The position numbers and the translations under genes were made by a program. From the NCBI GenBank assembly GCA_022709365.1, contig JAKLIY010000010.1, positions 26,341 through 90,340 on the forward strand: a stretch of DNA of 64,000 nt, written 5' to 3'. This document shows positions 34,310 to 43,580 of this stretch, piece by piece (the first letter of the stretch is position 1; every line of letters begins with the position of its first letter). Below the pieces are notes generated by a model. It was not told the origin of the DNA. It saw only the letters and a program-made list of their open reading frames with translations, and did no database searches. Source of the DNA: Pseudomonadota bacterium. Its GTDB lineage: Bacteria > Pseudomonadota > Gammaproteobacteria > Competibacterales > Competibacteraceae.

Positions 34310-36235
34310 ATGTCTGCCCTCATCGTCCCACTCACCACTCGGATCCATGCACTCTTCACTCAAGCCGCCGCCGCCAGTGATGATGTGGAACAGGGCCTCA
34401 TTGATCCTCCGCTTAAAAATCAGTTGCGACGGTTGCGAGACGATTTTCACGGAAAAAATCTACATCTGTTGATCGTCCCGGCTAGCTCGGAGGTAATGCC
34501 AATGCTGTTAGCAGCGTTGCCACAAGGTGTTCTGCCATCGCTACTGCCGGATCCTCTCCCCGCGTTGTGCAGTTTGGTTCCTGACGGTTATCCCTGCGTA
34601 TCCTGGAATGATGGATCGCCCCAGCGGTCATTAACATCAACGGCCCGGCAACTCCGTTGGATTCATCACTATCCATCGTCTGTATTTCCACAGCCGGTTT
34701 GCCTTCATGTGCTGGGCGATCCCGAGGTGATACTGAAATCGCCAGTGCTGCTTGGTGAGTTGATCGGCTGCGCTGATCTGACGCTGCTGGTCAATCTGGC
34801 GGAAACGCCGGTTTCCACCAGCGCCGGCTGTTTCAGTGATATTCCGGGGTATGCTGAGACAGTTATTAACTGGGTTTTGATATCGCGATCTGCAGAATCT
34901 GTAGACGGATCGGAATCAACTGAGAACTTTGATCAATGGTTTCTCAACCAACTGAATATTTTACTTAAAAGTCCGCGTTATGATGGCTATTTGTTGATAG
35001 CCGCTGCGCGTAAACTGGCGTGCTTGAAAAGCGTGTTTCAATATGTCATTCAACGTCGTCAGGAACAGATTAAAATATGGAATTTTGAAGCTACCCACCG
35101 CAAAAAGAGACAAGATGATGGCTCTAAAAACCAAATGGATTTGATCCGTGATTTGGAAAAAATAGCCGATGAAGAATTGAAAAAAATTCGCTCTGACTTT
35201 GTCCAGAGTTACCGATATTACAAAACGGCATTGGATCAAGCAAACTTTTCACAAAGTGGCATTCGCACCACAAGCTATTGCTATCCTTTCAATATTGAAG
35301 GTGTATTGCTGGACCAAGTGGATAGCGATGATCTGGAAAAAATGAAAACCCGTCGTCATGAACCAGTCTTCAAAAATCAACTTTGGCGCTATCTGTCCAC
35401 CAAGTTTGGTAACACTGAATACAGACTTTTCATTAGCAATGGAAAATTGGCATTGCTCGCTAAAACAGTGCAAAATAAGCTAAAAAAACATGTGGATAAG
35501 GAGTGCAATGGATTTAACCAAGCGATTAATCAATTACAGCAAACCCTGCAATGCTATCTCCACGACAATAATCTTGATGCAGACTTGCAATTACCAATGA
35601 TAAAGTCCGAAGTTTTGACGACAACATTGGGGCAACCGATCTGCATTGATGGTGATGAAACCTTCGTGCAATACGGTTATGGACAACGGTTTCGGGAAGG
35701 GCGAATGTTAATGGGAGGTGGATTTTACATGGTCATTATGATGCTAACTCGGGTTTTTCGCGAAGACATCAATGCGTTGTTAAATTTGAAGGGAACGTCT
35801 AATATTACAAGTTATTTAATGCTATTTATTATGCTATTTTCCCTGATCATTTATTTTCCATACGCTGGCAAAAAATATGCAGCAGATGCAGAAAAATCCA
35901 TCGAATCAGCGCTGAATAAACTGCGAAAAAAACTACGGGATACTATCCAAAAAACCTGTAAAGATGTGGTAGAGGAAAATAAGAAGAAGGAGTTTTCTGC
36001 GCATCTTGATCAGGTTAAAAATCGAATCAAGATTGAAAGTGACCGACTTCGCGCCAGCATGACTGCTAAAACGCCCATTGAAGGCCACTCCGAGAAGTAC
36101 ATCGCCCTGAAAACAAAGACATTGCAACAGTTGACTGCACCGACCGCCGCCCTTAGCAAGTTTAACAGCGAAACCGATCATGCCGCGCTAAAAACCGACC
36201 TGCAAAAGCTTAAACTGGAACTTGAAAAAGCATAG
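34310..36235 (+). CDS. Membrane protein of unknown function resembling a degenerate dynamin-like GTPase
   Basis: 641 residues from the ATG at 34310; an in-frame stretch from 34133 is translated palindromic repeat and should be excluded. Residues ~50-90 (LHLLIVPASSEVMPMLLAAL, then GVLPSLLPDPLPAL) align by pattern with the dynamin G1 region, where a GKS P-loop is followed by a VLP..PTT switch, but Gly, Lys and Ser are missing. CLHVLGDPEVI and CADLTLLVNL resemble later GTPase strands. The C-terminal half has long charged helices and two adjacent transmembrane helices (about 465-482 and 490-512), then coiled coil. The middle is AT-rich. The Hsp70-like gene follows after 12 bp. The dynamin assignment is inference. 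Confidence 0.6.
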   Translation: MSALIVPLTTRIHALFTQAAAASDDVEQGLIDPPLKNQLRRLRDDFHGKNLHLLIVPASSEVMPMLLAALPQGVLPSLLPDPLPALCSLVPDGYPCVSWNDGSPQRSLTSTARQLRWIHHYPSSVFPQPVCLHVLGDPEVILKSPVLLGELIGCADLTLLVNLAETPVSTSAGCFSDIPGYAETVINWVLISRSAESVDGSESTENFDQWFLNQLNILLKSPRYDGYLLIAAARKLACLKSVFQYVIQRRQEQIKIWNFEATHRKKRQDDGSKNQMDLIRDLEKIADEELKKIRSDFVQSYRYYKTALDQANFSQSGIRTTSYCYPFNIEGVLLDQVDSDDLEKMKTRRHEPVFKNQLWRYLSTKFGNTEYRLFISNGKLALLAKTVQNKLKKHVDKECNGFNQAINQLQQTLQCYLHDNNLDADLQLPMIKSEVLTTTLGQPICIDGDETFVQYGYGQRFREGRMLMGGGFYMVIMMLTRVFREDINALLNLKGTSNITSYLMLFIMLFSLIIYFPYAGKKYAADAEKSIESALNKLRKKLRDTIQKTCKDVVEENKKKEFSAHLDQVKNRIKIESDRLRASMTAKTPIEGHSEKYIALKTKTLQQLTAPTAALSKFNSETDHAALKTDLQKLKLELEKA

Positions 36236-36247
36236 GAGCAGCAACCC

Positions 36248-37339
36248 GTGTATGCGTTGGGGATTCATTTGGGCAGCCTGACCACCCAAGCTGTTTATAT
36301 CGACTCGCTGGGCGACAGCGGACGGCTAACCGATCTCGAAGAAGGCCGTAGTTATCCGATTCCCAGTTGGGTAGCGCTGGATGGGTTCGGGTCGTTGACC
36401 GGTTACGCCGCCCTGCGGTTGCGTTCCAGTGAATCGCCGCCAGCTCTGATTCGCTTCGCTCGCGAGGCGTTGTTGGTGGATAAAGCGACTCTAGCCAACG
36501 CTGATCAACCGCGCACTGCTGATGAAATCGGTGTCCTGCTGCTGAATAAAGTTCTGCGCGATTTGCCTAGCCTGCGGCGCGATGATCTTTTTGTGGCGCT
36601 GACCGTGCCAGACGGCATGAGCGACCAGCGTCGGCAGCAAATGCATGAGATTTGGCGCGGGGTGGGCCTCCAGAACTTGGCATTTCTTGAGGACAGCGTT
36701 GCGGTACTCAACGCAGCTAACAACCGTGCGGCACTGAGCGGCAACACCTTTTTATCGCTGGTCTTTGATGAAGATGCCCTAAAGATTAGCTTGCTGCGCC
36801 GCCAAGCATCGGAGTTCACGGTATCGGCGCATACTGTGATCGAAGCCGTCAGCTTGCTGGCAATTCGCAACGCGCTGGCCGAAGCGGTGACGCGGGATGC
36901 CAAGCTGCTGACCAGCGGGCATGACGTGGTAGAGCCGGCGGAATTGGAGGATTGCTGGTATCGCCACGGCGATGCGTTCATCGGCCATTGCGCCGATGCG
37001 CCGCAAACCGCGTTCAGCCGGGAGTTAATCCTTCGCTATGGCAACCGCTATCTGACCCTGATATTCACGCCTGCCGCGCTCGATGAGAGCCTGGATGCCC
37101 AGCGCCGGATGTTGGAAAGCCGCCTGCTGGAGTTTGCCCAGCGCCATGCCGGTCCGAGTATCGATCAAGCGATCTGTACGGGCAAGCTGGGGCGGTTGCT
37201 GAATGCGTCGGGCCTGCTGCAAAAAACGCTGGGGTTGCGACCCGATGCGATTACGATCCAGCCCGATACCGCGCTGGCGCATGGCGCGGCTTTGTACGCG
37301 GCCCGGATCGATAATAATACTCGTGCTGCCGGTAAATGA
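36248..37339 (+). CDS. Hsp70/actin-fold protein, ATPase domain only, with eroded nucleotide motifs
   Basis: 363 residues starting at GTG, with AGGAG upstream. The start YALGIHLGSLTTQAVYID aligns with the Hsp70 phosphate-1 loop GIDLGTTNS, but the Asp is His. The phosphate-2 loop DLGGGT appears as VFDEDALKISLL, lacking the glycines. The C-terminal CTGKLGRLLNASGL corresponds to the adenosine-binding segment. There is no substrate-binding domain or lid. FVALTVPDGMSDQRRQQMHEI and ALAHGAALYAA are otherwise Hsp70-like. It is probably a pseudo-ATPase acting with the membrane protein encoded just upstream. Confidence 0.75.
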   Translation: MYALGIHLGSLTTQAVYIDSLGDSGRLTDLEEGRSYPIPSWVALDGFGSLTGYAALRLRSSESPPALIRFAREALLVDKATLANADQPRTADEIGVLLLNKVLRDLPSLRRDDLFVALTVPDGMSDQRRQQMHEIWRGVGLQNLAFLEDSVAVLNAANNRAALSGNTFLSLVFDEDALKISLLRRQASEFTVSAHTVIEAVSLLAIRNALAEAVTRDAKLLTSGHDVVEPAELEDCWYRHGDAFIGHCADAPQTAFSRELILRYGNRYLTLIFTPAALDESLDAQRRMLESRLLEFAQRHAGPSIDQAICTGKLGRLLNASGLLQKTLGLRPDAITIQPDTALAHGAALYAARIDNNTRAAGK

Positions 37340-37468
37340 TCACGCTGGAAAATTGCACAAAGTTGGGGAAGCAGCCTTGGCAACGGGATCAGCCAGATCA
37401 GCAGTTGATGGCACACACTGGCACCCCAAGGGTTGCTTTATGAGGATTAAAATGATGGATAAGTCTGG

Positions 37469-39394
37469 TTAGCGTAACTGGCCGTTCTCGGCCAACCTGG
37501 CGAGGGCAGCTTGCGCTTGCGTGTTTCCCTGTTTTGCCGCTTTGCGATACAAAGTCACAGCTTGAGCCATATTTTTGGGTACTCCGCGACCATTCTCGTA
37601 CATCCAACCGAGATTTAATTGTGCCATTTCATCACCCTGTTCGACGCCTTTTTGAAACCATTCGATAGCTTTTTTATCATCTTGAGCCACACCAAAACCT
37701 ATCTTGTAATTCATGCCAAGGTTATTAAATGCCGAAGGATAGCCTTGTTCGGCAGCCTTTCGGCACCAGAATACAGATTGTTCCGGATTGTTGGTCACTC
37801 CTTCGCCTTTGCGGTAACTCACGCTGAGATTATACTGCGCCTCAGCAAACCCTTGTTCGGCTGCTTTGCGATACCAGAGTACGGCTTGGGCATAGTCTTG
37901 GGTTACCCCAAGACCTTTGTCATACATCCAGCCAAGTTGACTCTGTGCCGGAGCGTATCCCTGCTCGGCTGCTTTGCGAAACCACTTAACAGCTTGTGCA
38001 TTATCTTTCCCAACTCCCTCACCCTTGTGGTACATGTCACCGAGATTTACCATTGCTAACAAGATACCTGCCTGTGCCCCCTGCTGGCACTGTACAAGTG
38101 CGTCCTGTGAACGATTCGCTTTCCTTAGAGCGCGGCAGAAATAGGCTTTAAGTTTAGGGTCTTGAGGATTATCTCGCACGGCCTGTTCACAGGCAGGCAC
38201 CGCACGACCGGGATCAATGTCATCAAACTGGATCCAGCGCGAGTCACTCCAACCGGCCGCAAGCTGGCGGCACTGATCAGCCTCAGCTTGTTGTGCCTGC
38301 CGTTCAATCGCCGCTTTTTCTTCCTGCAGACGCTTCGCATCGACCTCAGCTTTCTCCCGTGCTTGCCGCTCAATCTCCAATTGTTGCTGGTGCTGTGCGG
38401 TGCTTTCATTGGCCTGCCATTGGAAGTAGCCGCCTCCCGCCACTGCAACTCCCAACACCATCGCCGCCGGCAGCAACCAACCCCGGATTGACTTACCCTC
38501 CCCCCCCAGCGCCGCTTGCCACGCTTCAATACTTTGATGCCGGTCACGCGGCTTGAGCGCCAGCGCTTTGTCCACACTCGCCAGCCACTGCCGCGAATAC
38601 CCCGCCGGTCGGATTTCACTGAGTGGCTTGAGCCGGTCGTCCAGTACCCGATCCGGCGCCGCCCATGGTTTGTTGCCGGTGATCCATTCGTAGATCGTAG
38701 CGCCCAGCCCGTAAAGATCCGTCCATGGCCCTTCCTTGATCTCGCCGCCGCTCCCCCCGTATTGCTCGATCGCCGCGTAGCCAGAAGTGTAGGCGTTGTT
38801 TGAGGAACTACGGCTTCCTTCCACCACCACCCGCCGCGCCGCTCCAAAGTCCAGCAGCACCGGCCGCTCGCCATCCACTAAATAGATGTTGTCGGGTTTT
38901 AAATCCCGGTGCAGCAGCCCTGCCTCATGCACTGTCCGCAACCCGTCCAGCAGTCGCTCCAAAACCCGTTGCACGCGCGCCGGTTCCGGGCGTCCTTCTC
39001 CCAGTTCCGCCGCCAGCGTTTTGCCTTCGTAGTACGGCATCACCAGATACGCGGTGCCATTGGCTTCCAGCACCCGGTACACCCGCACAATGTGCGGATG
39101 ATCCAGCCGCGCCAAGGTCCGCGCTTCGCCAAGAAAACGGTTTAATCCCTGCTGGTACGCCAGCCGGTACTCCGCCGATCCGGATCTCGACCGCGCCGTT
39201 ACCTGTACTCCATCCCGGCCCCGTTCCGCCACCAGCCCCGGCAGAAATTCCTTCATCGCCCGCCGTTTCCCCAGCGTGTGATCTATCACCAAGTACACCA
39301 CCCCAAAGCCGCCTCTCCCCAACACCCGCTCAATCTCAAATTCCTCCAGTCGGGTTCCCGTCGGCAGTTCGTCATTATTGTTTTGCTCAGTCAT
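37469..39394 (-). CDS. Membrane Ser/Thr protein kinase with C-terminal Sel1 repeats
   Basis: 641 residues. Kinase domain ~18-295: GRGGFGVVY, Lys48 in AMKEFLP, HRDLKPDN (162-169), DFGAA (182-186) and a GPWTDLYGLGATIYE segment. A transmembrane helix (about 306-326) follows, then a Gln/Glu-rich coiled coil (330-375), then about six Sel1 repeats of the AVKWFRKAAEQGYAPAQSQL type up to the C-terminus. The kinase is therefore cytoplasmic and the Sel1 solenoid periplasmic. It is divergent from the coiled-coil genes; its 5' leader (TCAAGG.TTT..AGG.CATG) is shared with the third kinase gene, implying duplication. Confidence 0.92.
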   Translation of the reverse strand: MTEQNNNDELPTGTRLEEFEIERVLGRGGFGVVYLVIDHTLGKRRAMKEFLPGLVAERGRDGVQVTARSRSGSAEYRLAYQQGLNRFLGEARTLARLDHPHIVRVYRVLEANGTAYLVMPYYEGKTLAAELGEGRPEPARVQRVLERLLDGLRTVHEAGLLHRDLKPDNIYLVDGERPVLLDFGAARRVVVEGSRSSSNNAYTSGYAAIEQYGGSGGEIKEGPWTDLYGLGATIYEWITGNKPWAAPDRVLDDRLKPLSEIRPAGYSRQWLASVDKALALKPRDRHQSIEAWQAALGGEGKSIRGWLLPAAMVLGVAVAGGGYFQWQANESTAQHQQQLEIERQAREKAEVDAKRLQEEKAAIERQAQQAEADQCRQLAAGWSDSRWIQFDDIDPGRAVPACEQAVRDNPQDPKLKAYFCRALRKANRSQDALVQCQQGAQAGILLAMVNLGDMYHKGEGVGKDNAQAVKWFRKAAEQGYAPAQSQLGWMYDKGLGVTQDYAQAVLWYRKAAEQGFAEAQYNLSVSYRKGEGVTNNPEQSVFWCRKAAEQGYPSAFNNLGMNYKIGFGVAQDDKKAIEWFQKGVEQGDEMAQLNLGWMYENGRGVPKNMAQAVTLYRKAAKQGNTQAQAALARLAENGQLR

Positions 39395-39554
39395 GCCCTG
39401 AAAATCCTTGATGGTGGGTCAAAACGGCTTGAGTTTGTCGCAACTAATACTAACATTGCCAAAATCCTTCAAGAATAGGGACGCACTCGGCGCTTCATTC
39501 CGCTCTGGCATCAACCCCTGAATTCCCAACCACAAACCCACAAGGATGCTGTTC

Positions 39555-40400
39555 ATGGACGTCAACGATTTAGGCCGCAACGTCGCCGAAGTCGTCAAGA
39601 TCATCAACACCACCCTGGAAGGGCGCTATCTGCCGGCGATTGAGCATCAGCGTCAGCAACTGGAAACCGGTCGCGCTCAACTGGAACAACTGCTCGAAAC
39701 CCTGGAAACCGCTCTCGACGAAGCGGATCAACAGGTGCAGCAACAATTAACGGAATGGGAGCAGGGTCTGGAAACCGCCAACCAGCAGGTCACTGCCGTC
39801 GCCGACGAGGTACGCGACAAGATCCAACAGGCAGAAAACTTCGTTAGTCAGTTCAAGGATTTTCTGCACCAGCTCTCCGAGCAGTTCAACCAGCATCACC
39901 AGCAGATTGCCACCGAGTTCAGCCAGTCCGCCAGCCACACCCAAGCCGCCCATGACCAGACGCTGACCCGTTTGCAGCAATGGGTTGCCGACACCGATTC
40001 GGGTCTGGAAAAATTGGGGCAGCAACACGCGACCCTCGAATCCGAATTCACTGCGCTCCAGCAGCAGGGCATCCAGCACTTCAGCGCCATCAGCCAAGCC
40101 TATCAGGAACTGAGTACTCAGACTGACCAACATCTGACCGGCGTGGAGCAACATCTCGATACCGCGCTGGAACAGATGCTCAACCAGTTTGAACAACTGT
40201 GGCAACACGACACGGACAGTACCTTGACCACCGACGCCAGCCATCTGAGCGAAATTCTGGAGCAGTTTAGCGCCGCTGGCGATCAGTTCAGCAATGTGTT
40301 CGATAGCGACACTCGCCAGATTCTGGAGAAAATCCAACAGGTCGCGGAAATCATCGAAAAGATCAAACCGATCCTCGACCTTGTCGACCAGTTGGCCTAA
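39555..40400 (+). CDS. Gln-rich coiled-coil protein 1
   Basis: 281 residues from the ATG at 39555, chosen because AAGGA lies eight bases upstream; an ATG three codons earlier is possible. Nearly the whole protein is predicted heptad-rich helix, full of Gln, Glu, Thr and His. There is no membrane segment, signal peptide or cysteine motif. The last ~30 residues (ILEKIQQVAEIIEKIKPILDLVDQL) form a more hydrophobic amphipathic helix, perhaps for membrane or partner binding. It is the first of four similar consecutive genes. No family recognised; it superficially resembles chemoreceptor signalling helices without their hairpin tip. Confidence 0.8.
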   Translation: MDVNDLGRNVAEVVKIINTTLEGRYLPAIEHQRQQLETGRAQLEQLLETLETALDEADQQVQQQLTEWEQGLETANQQVTAVADEVRDKIQQAENFVSQFKDFLHQLSEQFNQHHQQIATEFSQSASHTQAAHDQTLTRLQQWVADTDSGLEKLGQQHATLESEFTALQQQGIQHFSAISQAYQELSTQTDQHLTGVEQHLDTALEQMLNQFEQLWQHDTDSTLTTDASHLSEILEQFSAAGDQFSNVFDSDTRQILEKIQQVAEIIEKIKPILDLVDQLA

Positions 40401-40432
40401 CGGTTCCCGCCTTTCGATTTCAGGAGCGCAAC

Positions 40433-41431
40433 ATGGCTATCCCCGTCGCCAGTATTGGCCCGGCGCAATTGCAGGCTATTGGCCAACAGCTTGAAACCCA
40501 CATCGACGCAGCTAAGGACCTCCTGATCGATTTGGATCAGCGTTTCGCCCATCTCAGCCCCGAAGGCGACGCTGGCGGCTTGACGCGGGAGCATGATTTC
40601 ACCCAAGTCAGCGAAACCACCAGCCACGTCCATGAGGGCTTGCAAAAGCTGACACAAAGCGTGAGCGAAACCGCTGCCCAGAGCCAGCAGACCCTAACTC
40701 AACTGAGCACGGGCTACACCCAGTTCAATCAGCAGGTCGATTTAGGGGAACAGGAACTGCAAGACTGTCATCAGACGGTGCAAACCCACGGCGAGGAAAC
40801 CACCGCGCTGCTCGAACAATTTTTGCAATCTCTCCAGCGCCTGTTCGAGCAGACCGGCCAAACCTATCAGACCACCGAGCAGGAAATCGCTCAACTGCAC
40901 CAGACCGGCCTGCAAACATTCAATACGGTCGAATCCACTCTGAACAACTTTCAGCAAAACGCCGTACAGCATAGCCAAACCGAACTGGAGAACGCCGCTC
41001 AGCACCTACAGGAACAGTTGCGCAACCTGGGCAACCAGCAGATTCAGAATTTCGCCCACACCATTCAGAACCGATTTGACGAAACTCAGACCCACTTTAC
41101 CCAAATCAGCAGCGAGTTAAGCCACAAGGTGCAAACCATAGAACAACTACTCACTGAAGCCGGACAATTCGCTCAGGAGCAAGGCCAGCACCATATCAGT
41201 GAGCAAGTGGATAAACTGATTCAGGGCGCGGTCCAGCGCCTAGTAGAGGAAATCGTGTTAGCCATTGCCGAAACCGAAGCGGGCGCCTCAATTACCGGGG
41301 CGCTGATGCCGATCATGCCGGAGCTGATTGTGGTTTATAAGGCGACCGAATCGATCAAGGAAGCCATCCGGATATGGAAGGAACTCCAAGACACCCTTGG
41401 CGGCGCCAGCCATATCTTTAGTGGAGCCTAA
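40433..41431 (+). CDS. Gln-rich coiled-coil protein 2
   Basis: 332 residues, starting MAIPVASIGPAQLQAIGQQL, with CAGGAG upstream. A continuous helix-forming region with repeated Gln/Thr/Glu heptads spans about residues 60-265. The C-terminal ~65 residues differ: VEEIVLAIAETEAGASITGA, then a hydrophobic PELIVVYKATESIKEAIRIWKEL amphipathic helix. Located 32 bp after protein 1 and 43 bp before protein 3. No recognised family. Confidence 0.8.
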   Translation: MAIPVASIGPAQLQAIGQQLETHIDAAKDLLIDLDQRFAHLSPEGDAGGLTREHDFTQVSETTSHVHEGLQKLTQSVSETAAQSQQTLTQLSTGYTQFNQQVDLGEQELQDCHQTVQTHGEETTALLEQFLQSLQRLFEQTGQTYQTTEQEIAQLHQTGLQTFNTVESTLNNFQQNAVQHSQTELENAAQHLQEQLRNLGNQQIQNFAHTIQNRFDETQTHFTQISSELSHKVQTIEQLLTEAGQFAQEQGQHHISEQVDKLIQGAVQRLVEEIVLAIAETEAGASITGALMPIMPELIVVYKATESIKEAIRIWKELQDTLGGASHIFSGA

Positions 41432-41474
41432 AACTGGCGCCGCTCGGTTCAACGCTCAACCCGGAGATTTTTAT

Positions 41475-42401
41475 ATGGCCGATTTATTTGAGAGCATCGT
41501 CCAGGAATCCAACGAAGTAAACGCGCTGCTGGAGCGAGTGGTGCAGGAGATGCTACACGTCGGCGAGCAGATTCAGCAGGCCGGTGAACTGATCACCCAA
41601 GGTCGCGATCACTTGCAGCACGAGATCGAAACGGTCAGTACGGCAACGCAGCAGCTCTGGCAACACTTCGAGGAACAGGCTCAGCAAGTCCATACGCAAG
41701 GAAGTCGGGTTGAGCAACTGGTGCAAGGATTGTCCAGCCAAGTGGGGGATATGGACCAGCGCTTCCACGAAGAGGTTAACCACACGCGCACTGCCTTTGA
41801 GGAATACCGCCAAGGCATCGCGCACTGCGCGCAAACCCTGCAAACCCAGCAGGGTGACTTTGAAAGCCGCCTGAACGCTGGCCACGAAGTCTTGCAACAA
41901 CTTCAACAGTCGTTGCAAACCCAGTTTGAGCAGTCTGCGGCTACCTTGCACGAGTTTGAACAGCACACGCAAACGCTGGAAAACGAATGGCGACAGTTCA
42001 TCGAGCAGAGTCTGGAGACATTGCGCACCACGGAACAGGAAACCGCCCAGGAAGTGGAAACCGCCCTGATCAACGTCATCAACCAGGAAGCGGAACACCT
42101 GGCCAGCGCAGTTGAGCAGGTAGGGACTGGTCCGCTGACCGAGACCACGCAACAGCTCATTGACCTAGCGCGAGACGAGTTGGAACAGCAGATCAAGCAA
42201 CTCATCAGCGAGATCGGCCAGCACTTCAACGACATCCTAAGCCAGATCAGCAATGAACTCACCCAATCCACCTCCGGCAGTTCGGAAATCCGGGAATTAC
42301 TGAAACCTGTTTTCGAGCAACTGGAAAACATGACGGATCCGATTAAGGAAGTGGTCGAGAATGTTCGACGGGTTGCCGAAACGGTAGGTATTCACGTTTA
42401 G
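41475..42401 (+). CDS. Gln-rich coiled-coil protein 3
   Basis: 308 residues from the ATG at 41475 with GGAG eight bases upstream. The N-terminus MADLFESIVQESNEVNALLER leads directly into long Gln/Glu-rich coiled coil. The C-terminus ends in an amphipathic helix (LLKPVFEQLENMTDPIKEVV) like that of proteins 1 and 4. No membrane or catalytic motif. An open frame beginning in the previous gene is out of context and ignored. Followed after 17 bp by protein 4. Confidence 0.8.
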   Translation: MADLFESIVQESNEVNALLERVVQEMLHVGEQIQQAGELITQGRDHLQHEIETVSTATQQLWQHFEEQAQQVHTQGSRVEQLVQGLSSQVGDMDQRFHEEVNHTRTAFEEYRQGIAHCAQTLQTQQGDFESRLNAGHEVLQQLQQSLQTQFEQSAATLHEFEQHTQTLENEWRQFIEQSLETLRTTEQETAQEVETALINVINQEAEHLASAVEQVGTGPLTETTQQLIDLARDELEQQIKQLISEIGQHFNDILSQISNELTQSTSGSSEIRELLKPVFEQLENMTDPIKEVVENVRRVAETVGIHV

Positions 42402-42418
42402 ATCACGGAGAAAACCAC

Positions 42419-43342
42419 ATGGTCGATTTTGCCAGTCAGATCGAAAACGAAGCCCGGCAGATGCTGGACAATCTTGGCGGGATTCGTGGGCAGTTGCAGC
42501 AGGCCAGCGCACGGGTGATGGAAACGCAGCAGCAGGCTGAAGGTTTGATCACCGAGACTCAGACCGCCTACGAACAATTGACTGGCCGTTTGCAGGCCGT
42601 GCGCCAGCGGGCCGACCAGGTTCGGGAGAGCGTGACCACTCGGGTTTCGGATCTGGTGCAGCAAGTTGAACACCTGCTCCAGCAGGTTGAACAAGGGCAT
42701 CAGCAGGTGACAACGACTTATGGGCAGGTCAGCGCGGCGTTGGGGGCGCTGGTCAACGATACCGGTCAGCGGCACACTGAGTTACAGGATTATACCGAAC
42801 AGAGCCACCAACAAAGCCAGGAACTGCTGGGTACTGTGGAAAGCTTGCTGCATGGCTTGCAGCAGGAGGCGCAGCGGGCCGAAAGCGTGTACGGGCAAAA
42901 AGTCACGGAGCAGGCCCAGCACTGGGGGCAACGCTGGCAGGAATTGACTGGCGCGGGGCGGCAGGAGTTGAGCAGTGGGGTGGAACAGCATGTTCGCAAC
43001 GGCAACCAGCAGTTCAATGCCCATGTGCAGGAAGTCGCCGGGCGGTTCAATCAGAAGCTGACAACTTCCGCGCAGCGTGTTTCGGATCAGGGGCAGCAGG
43101 TTATGCAGACGTTTAGCCAGCACCAGCAGGATCGGTTGCGCAAGCTGGGAGAGGATGCCAATCGGCTCAAAGAACATTTGTTCAGCGTAGCCGAGAACTT
43201 CCAGACATTGACCCACGGTGCGACCGAAGCCACCGGAACCATGGTTAAAGGAATGGATGCGGTCAATTTGGGCCTGAAAGTCACAGTAGGGACCTTGAAT
43301 AATGTTAAGGAGGTTTTAGACGAAATCGGAACCATGATTTAA
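42419..43342 (+). CDS. Gln-rich coiled-coil protein 4
   Basis: 307 residues with CGGAG upstream of the ATG. The bulk is Gln/Glu-rich heptad sequence (about 20-265). The C-terminal ~40 residues (TEATGTMVKGMDAVNLGLKV, then LNNVKEVLDEIGTMI) are hydrophobic-amphipathic. Last of the series. The kinase gene downstream on the same strand starts after a 238-bp gap, so it may have its own promoter. Confidence 0.8.
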   Translation: MVDFASQIENEARQMLDNLGGIRGQLQQASARVMETQQQAEGLITETQTAYEQLTGRLQAVRQRADQVRESVTTRVSDLVQQVEHLLQQVEQGHQQVTTTYGQVSAALGALVNDTGQRHTELQDYTEQSHQQSQELLGTVESLLHGLQQEAQRAESVYGQKVTEQAQHWGQRWQELTGAGRQELSSGVEQHVRNGNQQFNAHVQEVAGRFNQKLTTSAQRVSDQGQQVMQTFSQHQQDRLRKLGEDANRLKEHLFSVAENFQTLTHGATEATGTMVKGMDAVNLGLKVTVGTLNNVKEVLDEIGTMI

Positions 43343-43440
43343 ATGGGGGATAGGGTGAGAAGAGCAATCAAGTTTTTTAAATGATTACATCAGTAATTAT
43401 AGTTCGAAAATTCAACTAATTTAAGTGAGCAATGGCAGTT

Positions 43441-43469
43441 TTGACAGACATTAGCGCCATTTTTAGCGT
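43441..43469 (+). promoter_or_regulatory. Possible promoter for the second kinase gene
   Basis: The 43343-43580 gap has no gene. It contains a consensus -35 hexamer TTGACA at 43441-43446; 17 bases later TAGCGT is a weak -10 candidate. The gap is clearly AT-rich. I see no hairpin or repeat in it. Confidence 0.25.
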
Positions 43470-43580
43470 AATGATTTGGGCTGTAATATTGCAGTTTGCA
43501 ACAAACAGAGTTGCTTATCCCCTTCCTCCTTAATAGACCAGTGAATAAACCTGATTCAAATACAATGGAATAACAGGCCC

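Noticed and set aside
39555-43342. Methyl-accepting chemotaxis receptors
   Set aside because: The helices are Gln/Glu-rich like receptor signalling domains, but there is no conserved hairpin tip, HAMP domain or membrane segment.
43343-43580. tRNA, small RNA or riboswitch in the gap before the second kinase
   Set aside because: No cloverleaf, conserved riboswitch core or stable hairpin could be found by eye; only a weak promoter-like hexamer.
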